Assembly: GCA_000009845.1 (NCBI GenBank)
Contig: AP006628.2
Location: 592,590-656,589, forward strand
DNA: 64,000 bases
Direction of reading: 5' to 3'
Origin: Onion yellows phytoplasma OY-M
GTDB lineage: Bacteria; Bacillota_I; Bacilli_A; Acholeplasmatales; Acholeplasmataceae
Positions 26,009-35,722 of this stretch are shown here, one piece after another (positions within the stretch are counted from its first letter, which is position 1; each line of letters opens with the position of its first letter). Below the pieces are notes generated by a model that saw only the letters and a program-made list of their open reading frames with translations, was not told the DNA's origin and did not search any database. Position numbers and translations under genes: made by a program.

Positions 26009-26626
26009 TTGATAGTGCTCCTATTTGTTTAATTATTTGATTTTGGTTAGTTAATGTTGTTTTGTTATTCATCTCTTTTAAGATTAATTTGTAGCCGAGG
26101 TTTTTTCTTTCTAAGAATAATTCATATCCTTGGTTTACTTGGTGAAAGTATGATAAAGGATGAGTTTCTATGACGTCTAATTTATGATCTTTTTGGTTTT
26201 GTTTGCGTTCTAAACCTCATTGTGGTTTGATTTTGAGATAAACAGAGTCATATCTGGTTTAATAAATTGTTTATTAAGTAAATTAAAAAGCTGATAATTT
26301 TTATCAATGTTGCGAGGATAAGCTTGATAGGCAAAGTTAGAACCTAACCATCTATCTATTAAAATGATTTTATTAGTTTCTAAATGTGGTTTTATTTCCT
26401 CTTCTTGGATTTGTTGCATATTAGCAAAACTCAATAAATAGCGAGTTAATGGTTTTAATTGGGCATTAGTTAAAAAGATATCACGAAGAGGTTGGCCGAT
26501 GGAGGAACTTCCTAACCCTTGTAGAGTAATTACTTCTTGACCTTGTTTTTCTAATTGTTTTCTAACTTTTTGAATTAAAGTTGTTTTACCGCTGCCGTCT
26601 AGTCCTTCAAAAACTATTAATTTCAT
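25992..26626 (-). pseudogene. tmk: Thymidylate kinase, frameshifted
   Basis: A good P-loop FEGLDGSGKTT, GLGSSSIGQPLR and DRWLGSNFAYQ support the family. The frame is lost after PDMTLFIS near 26225. The C-terminal part (GLERKQNQKDHKLDVIETHP ... KQIGALSNGDHN) lies in a different frame to 25992. The TTAAAGGAGAAAA ribosome site is good. Confidence 0.85.
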
Positions 26627-26660
26627 TTTTTTCTCCTTTGAATTTAGATTTTGGGTATAA

Positions 26661-26688
26661 AAAAAAGACCTTCGTTTTGAAGGTCTTA
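26661..26688 (-). terminator. Intrinsic terminator
   Basis: AAGACCTTCAAAACGAAGGTCTTTTTTTT on the minus strand, between the exonuclease remnant and tmk. Confidence 0.8.
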
Positions 26689-26700
26689 GGGTTTTAATTA

Positions 26701-27331
26701 TTATTTAAATTTACTTAATCGTTTTAAATAAGTTGTTTGTGATAATTCTTGTTTAGTTTTTGATAAAAGTTCTAAATATTGTTTGCTATCTTGAATCATT
26801 TTGGTAATAAAATTATTATCTAAGTAAATTCTAACTACATGATAATCATTATCATTAAAATAAACTAAAAAATAAGCAAATTTGGCTTGACTACAATAGA
26901 GTTGACATTGGACTTGAGCCCAGTAGTTAATAGGGACTTCTTGGTGGAAAAAGAAGACATTCCAAGTGGAGGAGATGTTATTGTTTTCATCCACATAAGG
27001 ACATTTAATTTCTAAGAGAGTGTTGGTTTTAGCATTATAACCATCAAGTGAGGCAGAAAACATTTTTTCTTTGTCATCCGTAAAGATGGTATCAGGATAA
27101 GTTAATTGAGTTGTTTTTTCAAAGAAAGCACGAGCGATTGGTTCGGTTTTATTTCCATGTTCGGTGTATTTGTTGCTTGTGAAAGTGGTACCAAAGATTT
27201 TGTCATGGACTAGTTGATTTAAGGAACGGAATTTATCGTTGCCTGTGGATACTGCCGATTTCAGAAGCGTTAATGTATTTTTTTCGGTGTTGATACCATT
27301 CTTTGGTTCGTTGAGATAATTTGACTTGCAT
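26701..27331 (-). pseudogene. YqaJ-type exonuclease, frameshifted
   Basis: The start MQVKLSQRTKEWYQHRKKYI ends at a stop after EIGSIHRQR. From TGNDKFRSLNQLVHDKIFGT the homologous frame continues through EPIARAFF, SLDGYN and LEIKCPY to 26701. One indel near 27240 explains it. The intact paralogue is at 15434-16075. Confidence 0.8.
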
Positions 27332-27333
27332 AT

Positions 27334-27573
27334 TTATTTCCCTTTCTTAAATAATGAGATGATATATTGGCCTAAATAATAAATAAATTGAATTATATAT
27401 TGTAAAGATTTAAAAAGAAAATCAATTAAACATAAGAGATGAGGTAAAAATAATAAAATAATGGTTAATAAAACTAAATTAAGCCATTGGTTTTGATTAT
27501 TAAAAAAACAATTACTTATAGCAGCAAACCCATTATTTAACTTTGTTAACCAAGTATTAATGCGATTCCACAT
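27334..27573 (-). CDS. 79-aa membrane protein (PMU conserved)
   Basis: MWNRINTWLTKLNNGFAAIS, two TM segments, Lys-rich end. Paralogue of 15180-15428. It overlaps the upstream 68-aa gene by 17 nt, as in the other copy. Confidence 0.65.
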   Translation of the reverse strand: MWNRINTWLTKLNNGFAAISNCFFNNQNQWLNLVLLTIILLFLPHLLCLIDFLFKSLQYIIQFIYYLGQYIISLFKKGK

Positions 27574-27763
27574 GATTATTAGTTTTAATAGTGGTTAGAT
27601 ATTGATAAAATCTAACTACGATGCCTTTCTTTAACCTTTGGATGCTTAATTGATAAGTAAAAAGATAGAATTTGATTAAATAATTAATAAAAATTAAAGG
27701 TGTTAATAAAATAGAGATAATGATGTTAATGGATAAAGATGGTAATATTTTTTTAATGAACAT
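27557..27763 (-). CDS. 68-aa membrane protein (PMU conserved)
   Basis: MFIKKILPSLSINIIISILL with a hydrophobic N-terminal half and basic tail. Paralogue of 14981-15196 and of the truncated gene at 55219. AAAGGAACC lies upstream. Confidence 0.65.
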   Translation of the reverse strand: MFIKKILPSLSINIIISILLTPLIFINYLIKFYLFTYQLSIQRLKKGIVVRFYQYLTTIKTNNHVESH

Positions 27764-27800
27764 ATTTAATGGTTCCTTTCTTTTTTAAGTATTGGGTAAT

Positions 27801-27826
27801 AAAAAAGATCCTTGTGAAGGTTCTTT
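27801..27826 (-). terminator. Intrinsic terminator
   Basis: AAGAACCTTCACAAGGATCTTTTTT on the minus strand, after the hypothetical gene ending at 27841. Confidence 0.65.
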
Positions 27827-27840
27827 GGATGATATTTTAA

Positions 27841-28904
27841 TTAAGAATCGAGGATATCTGGTTTTTTAGGTGGTCGGGTTGTGTCTAAAAATTGATAATA
27901 AGTTCTTGTTTGCCAACGATCACCACTAGAACAACAATCGTTTCCGTCAATATACCAATCATCAGAAAACAAACCTTCTTCATATTTATAATAATGGGTA
28001 TTACCGTTTTCATCATAAAGGGTTCTAGATGAATGACCTAATTTGTTTCTAATTGTTTATCCTTGGTAGGTACAGCCATATTTGATATAACATTGGTTTA
28101 ACCATGCAATATAATCTTTTTGGTAGTCCATTAAAATATCTCTTTTTGGTTTTGTATCTTGACAAGTAATCCGATATATTTTATCTTCAGTTTCAAAAGT
28201 ATTTTCTAATAAATTAATAGCATATGAAATATTAATTTCTTTATAAGTGGGTTTGGTAATAGTTATAGGATTATTACCGCTTTTAGATGCTCTGTTATAT
28301 TCTCCTTCATAATTATATAAATTGTTGGCTCTTTTCCAATCTCGGATGTCTTTATAGGGGTTAAGAGAGTCTGGGAGATTAATGTGGATTGCTCTTTTTA
28401 TAGTGTTGAAGATTAAAAGATAGATGTTTTTAGCGCCATTGGAAAGTTTTAAGAGATCTTGTATATTTCCTTGTTGAGGTTCTATGATACGAATTCCATC
28501 ATCAAAATAAATGGTGTCAATATCAATTTCATGGAAAGTTTTTGATGGTAAGGATAAGACCAAACCAGCATGAGGAGTGGCGTTATAACAACCTAATTTA
28601 ATCAATTTTGGTTCTTCGATGATGTTATTTTCCATTAAATAATGATTTATGACTTCTTCTTTGTTTTGATCAGTGAAGATTTCACTAAATACTAAATTTA
28701 TTTGAGGTTGGATTTCTTGAGATTTTTGTTTGGCATCCCAGAAGATAAAGGCTTCTTCGATGGCGATTTCGTATTTTAGGAGATCTTCTAAGGTGTATTC
28801 GTAATCTTCATCATCGGGGTATTGGATATTAAAAGGATTAGGGCGATGTTTAAAATAAACCCTAAGAGACCTGAAGGAGGGTTTTTGAATTTGTTGAAGA
28901 AAAA
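27841..28904 (-). pseudogene. PMU hypothetical gene, 5' cut by element B, one in-frame stop
   Basis: An open frame without start codon begins near the element B border (QQIQKPSFRSLRVYFKHRPN). It continues through EDYEYTLEDLLKYEIAIEEA and MENNIIEEPKLIKLGCYNAT, meets a TAA after CTYQG (28057-28059) and then goes on in frame (TIRNKLGHSSRTLYDENGN ... PPKKPDILDS) to 27841. No domain recognised; the C-terminal part is aromatic-rich with a CC pair. Frame near 28870 is ambiguous, so an indel may also be present. Confidence 0.65.
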
Positions 28905-28918
28905 TTTACGTCCAATAT

Positions 28919-28930
28919 TGTAGGCGATTA
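28919..28930. repeat. Terminal inverted repeat of element B (left)
   Basis: TGTAGGCGATTA; exact complement at 35711-35722. Confidence 0.85.
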
Positions 28931-28940
28931 AAGAACCATT

Positions 28941-28967
28941 AAAAAAAATACCAACTTTTAAGTTGGT
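28941..28967 (-). terminator. Intrinsic terminator at the element edge (copy B)
   Basis: On the minus strand ACCAACTTAAAAGTTGGTA followed by eight T, reading outward. Counterpart of 6873-6899. Confidence 0.65.
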
Positions 28968-29031
28968 TTCCTTATTGTTTCTAAATACTAAAAAATATTT
29001 TTCTTATTAAATAATAAAAAAGGAGATTAAA

Positions 29032-29196
29032 ATGGCGAGAAATTACAGACGTTCTTATTTCAGTAAAAAATCTTTTAGAAGAAATAAATTAACTTTAGGC
29101 AGTTTTTTTACATATTGGATTTTACCTACATTAGGCATTGTTATTCCTTTGATTGTTTATTTTGCTTCAAAAGGTTATTTATCAATAGCTAAATAA
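29032..29196 (+). CDS. 54-aa basic N-terminus plus TM protein; coat-protein-like candidate
   Basis: MARNYRRSYFSKKSFRRNKL then one TM helix (FFTYWILPTLGIVIPLIVYF). Same protein as 6644-6808. It has an AAAAAGGAGATTAAA site. First gene of the element. Basic head and TM suggest membrane-inserted, DNA-contacting virion protein (inference). Confidence 0.68.
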   Translation: MARNYRRSYFSKKSFRRNKLTLGSFFTYWILPTLGIVIPLIVYFASKGYLSIAK

Positions 29197-29212
29197 TAAA
29201 AAGGAGAAAAAA

Positions 29213-29326
29213 ATGACTTTAAGACAAATATTAATTTTAATTGCTCTTGGTTGTATTTTTATATTTGCAGCTTATAAACTTGGTTTTATTGTTCCCGATG
29301 CAACTAAAATTACATGGATTAAATAA
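29213..29326 (+). CDS. 37-aa hydrophobic small protein
   Basis: MTLRQILILIALGCIFIFAA..., one TM helix. It is 16 nt after the 54-aa gene with its own AAAAAGGAGAAA site. Counterpart of 6512-6625. Confidence 0.65.
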   Translation: MTLRQILILIALGCIFIFAAYKLGFIVPDATKITWIK

Positions 29327-29354
29327 ATGAGTGTTTTTTTAAAAAAACACTCAT
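29327..29354. repeat. Perfect 28-bp palindrome (copy B)
   Basis: ATGAGTG(T)7(A)7CACTCAT, unchanged between the two copies and placed immediately after the stop of the 37-aa gene. Confidence 0.8.
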
Positions 29355-29411
29355 TAAGGATAATATATGAATATATGAATAAATTAAGTTAAAAGAAAGG
29401 ATTTTTTCAAA

Positions 29412-29744
29412 ATGGATAAACAACAAAAATTGAAAAAAGAATTTTACGAACATTGTCAATGTTGCGGAAGTGATTTGGGAATCAATATAAATGCTGCTTG
29501 TTTGAATTTATTTGGTTTTATAATGGGTTTAATTTCGTTTATTAGTTGTGGGATTTTATTATTATATTCTTCTTTAATTTTTTTATTACGTTATTTTTTC
29601 ACTGTAATAATTTTTAATGAAGAATTTTTTTTAACTATTGGTTTAATTTCGTTTATTAGTTTGTTTTTATTTTGTTTAATATCTCGCTTTATGCCTAAAT
29701 TGCTTTTTGAAAAATTAGATTATGAAAAGGTTGAAAAAGAATAA
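29412..29744 (+). CDS. 110-aa membrane protein with N-terminal CxCC
   Basis: HCQCCGSDLG near the N-terminus, two to three hydrophobic segments, charged end. AAAGGATTTTTTCAAAATG start. Homologue of 6094-6426; differs at a few residues (F/C, S/G, V/F, Y/C, A/S). Function unknown. Confidence 0.75.
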   Translation: MDKQQKLKKEFYEHCQCCGSDLGININAACLNLFGFIMGLISFISCGILLLYSSLIFLLRYFFTVIIFNEEFFLTIGLISFISLFLFCLISRFMPKLLFEKLDYEKVEKE

Positions 29745-29755
29745 AGGAAAATTAG

Positions 29756-29920
29756 ATGAAAAAATATAATTTATTTGATAATTTTATTTGTTTATTGATG
29801 GGTGCAATTATTGGTATTTTTTTATATATTAATTTTTTTATCAAAAATAATAAAGAATTAGAAACAATCCAAAAAGATAATAAAATAGTTGAAATAATAA
29901 AGAAATTAAAAAAGGAATAA
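29756..29920 (+). CDS. 54-aa single-TM protein
   Basis: MKKYNLFDNFICLLMGAIIG, TM helix, Lys/Glu-rich helical tail ending KKLKKE. Counterpart of 5918-6082. AAAGGAAAATTAG precedes the start. Confidence 0.65.
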   Translation: MKKYNLFDNFICLLMGAIIGIFLYINFFIKNNKELETIQKDNKIVEIIKKLKKE

Positions 29921-29941
29921 TTTTATAGAAAGGAATAATTG

Positions 29942-30409
29942 ATGGATATACAACAAACAATTATTAATATTGTTGAATCTAAAGTATTTATTTCTTTTAC
30001 TTCTTTTATCTTTGGTATTTTTATTTATTGGCTTTATTTTTATATTAAAGAATTGAAAAGTAAATATGATTTTAGTGATGAATTACGAGATATAGTAAAC
30101 CATTATCTTAAAAAAGGTAAAATTAGTATTAGTGAATATGGTGCCTTAGTTAGATTAATGGCACATATGGGTAATTACTTAGGTATATATAGAAAACATG
30201 TTGAAACAATGATTAAAGAATTTGGAGAACATGGAGGTCTTAATTTTTCTGAGGGTATTTTTGATGAAAAAGATAATAATCAAGAAAATAAAGAAAATAA
30301 TAATTTAGATGAAATTTTAAAAGAGAATTTAAAATTAAAAAAACAATTAAATAATATAAAAAATCCTTTAATTGTGGAATCTATTGATGATACTGAAAAT
30401 GATTTTTAG
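29942..30409 (+). CDS. 155-aa N-anchored membrane protein
   Basis: One TM helix (about residues 15-36), then a cytoplasmic or external helical domain (DFSDELRDIVNHYLKKGKIS; EYGALVRLMAHMGNYLG) and an Asn/Glu/Lys-rich coiled-coil end. ATG at 29942 is chosen over the adjacent TTG because AGGAA lies 8 nt upstream. The stop overlaps the start of the next gene. Frameshifted in copy A. Confidence 0.72.
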   Translation: MDIQQTIINIVESKVFISFTSFIFGIFIYWLYFYIKELKSKYDFSDELRDIVNHYLKKGKISISEYGALVRLMAHMGNYLGIYRKHVETMIKEFGEHGGLNFSEGIFDEKDNNQENKENNNLDEILKENLKLKKQLNNIKNPLIVESIDDTENDF

Positions 30410-31046
30410 TTTTAATTTTTTAAAATATTTAATTTCCTTTGATTTTAAAGATTTTTTTTATTTATTATATAGTATTTTTTATAGTATTTTTTTTACTAAA
30501 TCATCTTTTTTATTTGGTTTTAATGTTGGTTGGAATATTAATTTTATTAATATTTATAATGTTATAAAAACTATATTTATTTTTATGTGGGAACAATTAA
30601 CAACTTTAATTTATCCTTTAAAATTATTTAGTTCATTGTTTGATTTTTTAATGCAAATATTAAAAATTTTTATTGATGTTTTTGGTAGTATTATAGGTTA
30701 TATTAAAAGTTCTATAACAAGTCTTACTGGTCAAAAATTAATGGACCCTAGTGAAAGTATGTGGGAAAAAATAAAAGAAATAGCAAAACTGATTTTTAGT
30801 GTTGCTGTTGGTGGCTCTGTTATTTATTTTTTGAAAGAAATTAATAATTTTCTTTTAAACTCTTTCATTAAAATAGGTGATTTGTTGTTTAAAATTGTTT
30901 TAAGAATATTAGATATTATTTCAATTGTTTTAAAATTCTTTTTATTTTTGTTTAAAAAGGTTATAATAATATTGAGTTTCATTTTATCATTTTTGATTAA
31001 TTTCCTATATTTATGGGTATTTGAAAATGCTAAAAAAATTCTTTAA
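30399..31046 (+). CDS. 215-aa multi-TM membrane protein
   Basis: The start ATG (MIFSFNFLKYLISFDFKDFF) overlaps the previous gene's last codons, implying translational coupling. It has at least five hydrophobic segments, including a C-terminal pair (LKFFLFLFKKVIIILSFILS). A short hydrophilic loop holds DPSESMWEKIKEIAK. Frameshifted in copy A. No ATPase or Zot motif is present, so it is not an obvious filamentous-phage assembly ATPase. Confidence 0.72.
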   Translation: MIFSFNFLKYLISFDFKDFFYLLYSIFYSIFFTKSSFLFGFNVGWNINFINIYNVIKTIFIFMWEQLTTLIYPLKLFSSLFDFLMQILKIFIDVFGSIIGYIKSSITSLTGQKLMDPSESMWEKIKEIAKLIFSVAVGGSVIYFLKEINNFLLNSFIKIGDLLFKIVLRILDIISIVLKFFLFLFKKVIIILSFILSFLINFLYLWVFENAKKIL

Positions 31047-31077
31047 TTTTTTTTGATAATAGAAAAGAGGTTTAAAA

Positions 31078-32157
31078 ATGTCAAGTTTTAGAATAGGCAA
31101 TAAACATTATAAAATAATTCCTTTTTTAATTACTACTGGAACATTACTGTTTTTTGTGTTTTGGATAGGTGGGATTTCTTATAAATATCATTTAGAAACC
31201 GAAGAAAGACGTAAATTACAAGAAGTAGATATTAAAGCAAAAGCAAGAGAGTTAAATAATGATTTACATAATGAAAATAAAAAACTTAAAAAAGAAAACG
31301 AATATATGAAAGATACTCCTTATGAGTTTCAAAGAGATAACGGAGAAAAAGAATATTATAATTTATTTACTAATAAATTAGTTAAAAAAATTGATAAAGA
31401 TGATACAATTTGGGAATATGATAAAAATAATGGTCTTTTGTTGAAAAAAACTGATAGATATAATAATGTTGAAGAGTATGGTTCACATGGGAAAATGATT
31501 AAAAAAACTTTATCAGATGGTGTATGGATGGAATATAATCCTGTTAATAAAAAATTAATAAAACGCAAAAATATTGATAATTCTATTGAAGAATTTGATG
31601 ATAATGAAGAAAAGTTTAAAGAAATAGATAAAAATGGTAAAGTTAAATTTTTTAAAACTAAACTTTATCAAAATATTTCGGATTTTAAGAAATTATCTGC
31701 TAATGTTTTCCAATTAAGAGAAGTTGGCTTTACAGCAAAAGAATTAAAAGATGTAGGAATTACTGATAAAGAATTAGCAGATTCTGGTTATCATTTAAAA
31801 GATGTAGTATATACTCAAAAAGTATTAAGTGATGCTAATTTAAGTTTAGAACCTTTAGAAAAAGTTATATATACTTTACAACAATTAAAAGAAGCAGGAT
31901 ATAGTGAAAAATATTTAAAAGATGTAGTATATACTCAAAAAGGATTAAGTGATGCTAATTTAAGTTTAGAACCTTTAGAAAAAGTTATATATACTTTAAA
32001 ACAATTAAAAGATGCAGGATATAAATTAAAAGATTTAAAAGATGTAGGATATAGTTTGCAACAAGCAAAAGAAGCAGGATTTAGTGCAAAAGAATTAAGA
32101 AAAGTTGGCTTTACAGCAAAAGAATTAAAAGATGCTGGATTTAATTTAAATAATTAA
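31078..32157 (+). CDS. Membrane-anchored protein with DUF2963-like strands and variable decapeptide tail
   Basis: 359 aa. TM about residues 14-34, charged helix (35-80), short beta strands with EYD/EYG turns (about 85-195), then about 14 decapeptide-like repeats (TAKELKDVGI; LQQLKEAGYS; a duplicated VVYTQK-LSDANLSLEPLEKVIYT block) to the C-terminus. The first 205 residues are nearly identical to copy A, while the repeat part is completely different. Extracellular fibre, receptor-binding or adhesion function is inference. GAAAAGAGG precedes the ATG. Confidence 0.75.
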   Translation: MSSFRIGNKHYKIIPFLITTGTLLFFVFWIGGISYKYHLETEERRKLQEVDIKAKARELNNDLHNENKKLKKENEYMKDTPYEFQRDNGEKEYYNLFTNKLVKKIDKDDTIWEYDKNNGLLLKKTDRYNNVEEYGSHGKMIKKTLSDGVWMEYNPVNKKLIKRKNIDNSIEEFDDNEEKFKEIDKNGKVKFFKTKLYQNISDFKKLSANVFQLREVGFTAKELKDVGITDKELADSGYHLKDVVYTQKVLSDANLSLEPLEKVIYTLQQLKEAGYSEKYLKDVVYTQKGLSDANLSLEPLEKVIYTLKQLKDAGYKLKDLKDVGYSLQQAKEAGFSAKELRKVGFTAKELKDAGFNLNN

Positions 32158-32308
32158 AGAAATAACATTTGTATCTGATGGCAAAACAATTAATTTTATT
32201 AATGAATATGACCCTCAAACAGGTAAAACAATTAATTATATTAAGTATAAAAGTATTCAAAGACGAGCAGAGCGAACTAGGCGGCCAGCCGAAGAACATT
32301 ACAATTAA
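32158..32308 (+). pseudogene. Remnant of DUF2963-like C-terminal extension
   Basis: Out of frame after the preceding stop there is KEITFVSDGKTINFINEYDP then QTGKTINYIKYKSIQRRAER..., a DUF2963-type segment ending Arg-rich. The IKYKSIQRRAERTRRPA part also occurs in frame beyond the stop in copy A, so the tail probably was once translated. Confidence 0.55.
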
Positions 32309-32317
32309 TCTATTACA

Positions 32318-32359
<42 letters not shown>

Positions 32360-32381
32360 TAATATTATAAAGGAGAATAAG

Positions 32382-35300
32382 ATGTTATTTAATTTATCAA
32401 AAGAACAAAAAGATATTATTAATTCAGATGCTTTTTGCATGTATATACATGGTGGAGCTGGTTCTGGTAAAACTACCATTTTAATTGAAAAATTAAGACA
32501 AAAAGAAAAAGAAAAACCTTTAATTTTGGTAGCTACTAATGCTACTAAAAATATTATTTATGATAAATTATTTTCATCATTAAAAGAAGATTATCCTTCT
32601 TATAATGATGATGAATTAGAAAAATATTTAAAAGATAATTATGAAATTAGAACATTTCATAGTTTTGCTTATTCTTGTTATTTAAAATATAATATTTTTA
32701 ATGAAACAGCAAAACAACGAAAATTTATTGATGATGAAACTAAATTAAATATTTTAAAACTGATTTTAAAAGAAAATCAAGATTTAAAATTGTATTTTAA
32801 AGAACAAAGAAAATATTCATTTAGAAAGCTTTTACAGGAATTAAATAATTTAATACGTTTAACTTTTCAAAAAGAAAACTGTTATTCATCTATTAAAATT
32901 GATGATAAAGTTTTAAAAAAAACTTTTGAATTGTTATTAAATTTGTATTATGAAAAATTAAATTATTATAATTTAATAACTTTTGATGGTTTATTAATTG
33001 AAACTAGTGATTTTATTGAATTTGTTGAAAGAAATAATGGTTTAATTTATAATCGTCCTGTTTTTATTGATGAATTTCAAGATTTAAATTATTTTTATTA
33101 TTTTATTATAAAAGAACTTTTATTTAATAAACCAAATTCTTTATATTGTTTTGGTGATTATACTCAAAATATTTATAGTTTTTTTGGTTCTAGTGAACTT
33201 ATTTTGGAACTTTTTGTAAAAGATTTTAAACCTGAAAAACATTTTTTAAATGTTAATTATCGTTCTAAAGGTATTAATATTGTTAAAGCAGCTAATGAAT
33301 TAATTGATAATAAGGAATATTTACAATTATCTTTTAGTGAAAAAAAATATAGAGATTTTATAAATTTTTCTTTTTTTGATAATTTTTATCAACAAATTAA
33401 TTATTTGTGTGAAAAAATTAAAAATTCTTTAATTTATTCTACAACTGTTCTTTGCCGTAGTAATGGTGAATTACAAAAACTTAAAGATGAGTTTGAAAAA
33501 AACCAAATTCCTTTTACTATATCTGATAATAATAGTAAAGAAAATGAAATTGTTTTGTCAACGATACATGGATATAAAGGATATGAAAATGAATGCGTTT
33601 ATTTAATTGGTTGGCAAAACCGAAATGAATCACAAGATAAAGTTTTAGAAAAAAAATTAATTTATACTGCAATAACTCGTGCTAAACGTGATATTGAAAT
33701 TTTAACTTTAAATGATTCTTCTATTTTTATAGATTATTTTTATTCTTTAATAAAAAAAGAATTAATTTCTGATGATTTTATAAAAGGATTAAATGATAAA
33801 ATTTTTGATTTAGATTATTTAAAAATTTGTTTACCTAATTCAAAAGATATAGAAATTTATGATGAATTATCTACTACTATTAAAATTTATAATGAAAAAG
33901 TTAACCAATTAGAAAAACAACATAAATTTAATCAAATTACTGAATCTTATTATAAGAAATGTTATTTAAAATTATGTGTTTTATTTAAGGAAATTTCTAA
34001 AAATATTTATAAAGTACAAAAAAAAGATAATGGCTATGAGACTCGTTTAAAAGGGTTTAATTATTCTATGTTTGAACCTTTGGAACGAATTAAATGTTAT
34101 AAAAAACATTTAAAAGAAAAAAAAGAAGAAAGGTATTTGTCATTAAGTGATGATGATTTGAAATTGGATTATTCTTTAAAAAAACAATTAAAAGAAATTA
34201 AATTGCAAGAAATTAAACCAAAATCAAAAATTTTAAGACATTATCGAGATTCTTCACAAAATGCTAAGGATAAACTTTTATATAATTTCAAAGATTCTAA
34301 AAAAATATCTTTTATTACTTTGACAGCTCCTTATGATGATTTAAAAGGTAAAACTATAAAATATACTCATGAACCTGATATTATGGGGCAGGTAAGGAAA
34401 CGTTTTATTCGTTTAGTGAGAAAAAATTATTTATCAAATTTATTTCAACAATTCTCTCAAAAAGATTTGGTTTATTCCAAAATGCAAGATTTTCGTTATT
34501 TTTGGTCTTTGGAAACTACTAAATTAGGAGTTATTCATTATCATATTATTTTTAATATTGATGTTTTAAATTCTTTTGGTGTATATTCTCGTTATTTGTG
34601 TACTGATAAAGATTATGCTTTGGGTTTAAAAAACCGACCTATTAAAGGAAATAAGAGTATTTTTTATGATGATTATTTAATGCATAAAATAAATGAAAAA
34701 GGTAATATTAAAATACCTCAAAATTATTATGAGAAAAAGAATGTTAAAGTGTCAAAAATTACTTTGCTTTGGGCTAATGCTTATGCATCTGTTATGAATA
34801 AAAATAATATAAAACATTATAAACATTTAAATCCAATTAGTCAAAATGTTCAAATTTTTAGACCATCAAAAACAAATCTTTTATTTGAAAAAATTGAAAT
34901 TAGTAAATGTAAGTTTTTATAAAGGTACTTTTGATAAAAAGATTATGTTAATAAAATGTTTCATATGTTAGTAAATATGTTTCTAAAAATGATAAACAAA
35001 TTGAATCAAATTCTAATAAAGGAATTGATTTTTATAGTCGTCATTTGTTTGGATTTTCTCGTACATGTTTTTCTTGTCCTCAAGAATCTTTTTTGGCATT
35101 ATTTCCTTATGATATAATTAAAGAAATAGAATTAAGTTCATTTCCAATTGTTAATTTTAACTTTTCTAATATATTTGAATGGAATATTAAACAAAGAGTT
35201 AATGGAAGAAATATTAAAATTCCACATAATTTAACTTTGTTGTTTAAATCTTATATGAATTCACATCAATTTCAAAATTCTAATTATTTTAGTTTAAATT

Positions 35301-35494
35301 TATCTAGTATTCAACCAAAAAATTATTTTCTTAATAAGAATTTTAAAAAATATTTTAAATTACAAAAACTTAAATTAAAACTTAAAAAAGATTATGAAAA
35401 ACAAGATATTAAAATATTAAATAAAGTTGAATGTCAATATTGGTATAGATATCTTGAAAATAATTATATTCAAAGTTTACAACTTTCTCCTTAA
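32382..35494 (+). pseudogene. SF1 helicase-HUH Rep, broken before catalytic Tyr (copy B)
   Basis: The same protein as 424-3540 is read for 846 aa, including helicase motifs and the HUH motif (IHYHIIFN), then stops after SKCKFL. Compared with copy A, one base is missing from each of three runs (TTTTTT, AAAAAA, AATT) between 34910 and 34965. The three losses restore frame, but a stop intervenes, so the YVSKYVSK motif is not joined. The remaining part (FGFSRTCFSCPQ ... YIQSLQLSP) reads to 35494. This is either real inactivation or poor sequence in a homopolymer patch. Confidence 0.85.
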
Positions 35495-35542
35495 TTTAAT
35501 TTTGATTAAATTAGTTTAAATTAAATATTTTTAATTAATTTT

Positions 35543-35563
35543 GCTGTCTAATTATTGGACGGC
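35543..35563 (+). terminator. Rep-gene terminator hairpin (copy B)
   Basis: GCTGTC-TAATTATTG-GACGGC followed by a T-rich stretch; counterpart of 355-375. Confidence 0.55.
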
Positions 35564-35710
35564 TTTTGTTGTTGGAAAAAAATAAATAAAATTATTTATA
35601 AATTTCAAAAACTTAAAAAAAACTTTAAATTATTGAAATTATTAATGCTATAATATAAGTAATAAGAAAAAGATTTTTTTTAAAAGAAACAATATTTTTA
35701 AAAAACTCAG

Positions 35711-35722
35711 TAATCGCCTACA
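35711..35722. repeat. Terminal inverted repeat of element B (right)
   Basis: TAATCGCCTACA, complement of 28919-28930. Confidence 0.85.

Noticed and set aside
34910-34970. Programmed ribosomal frameshift joining the two parts of Rep in copy B
   Set aside because: Three separate one-base losses relative to the intact copy A and an intervening stop fit decay or sequence error better than a recoding signal.
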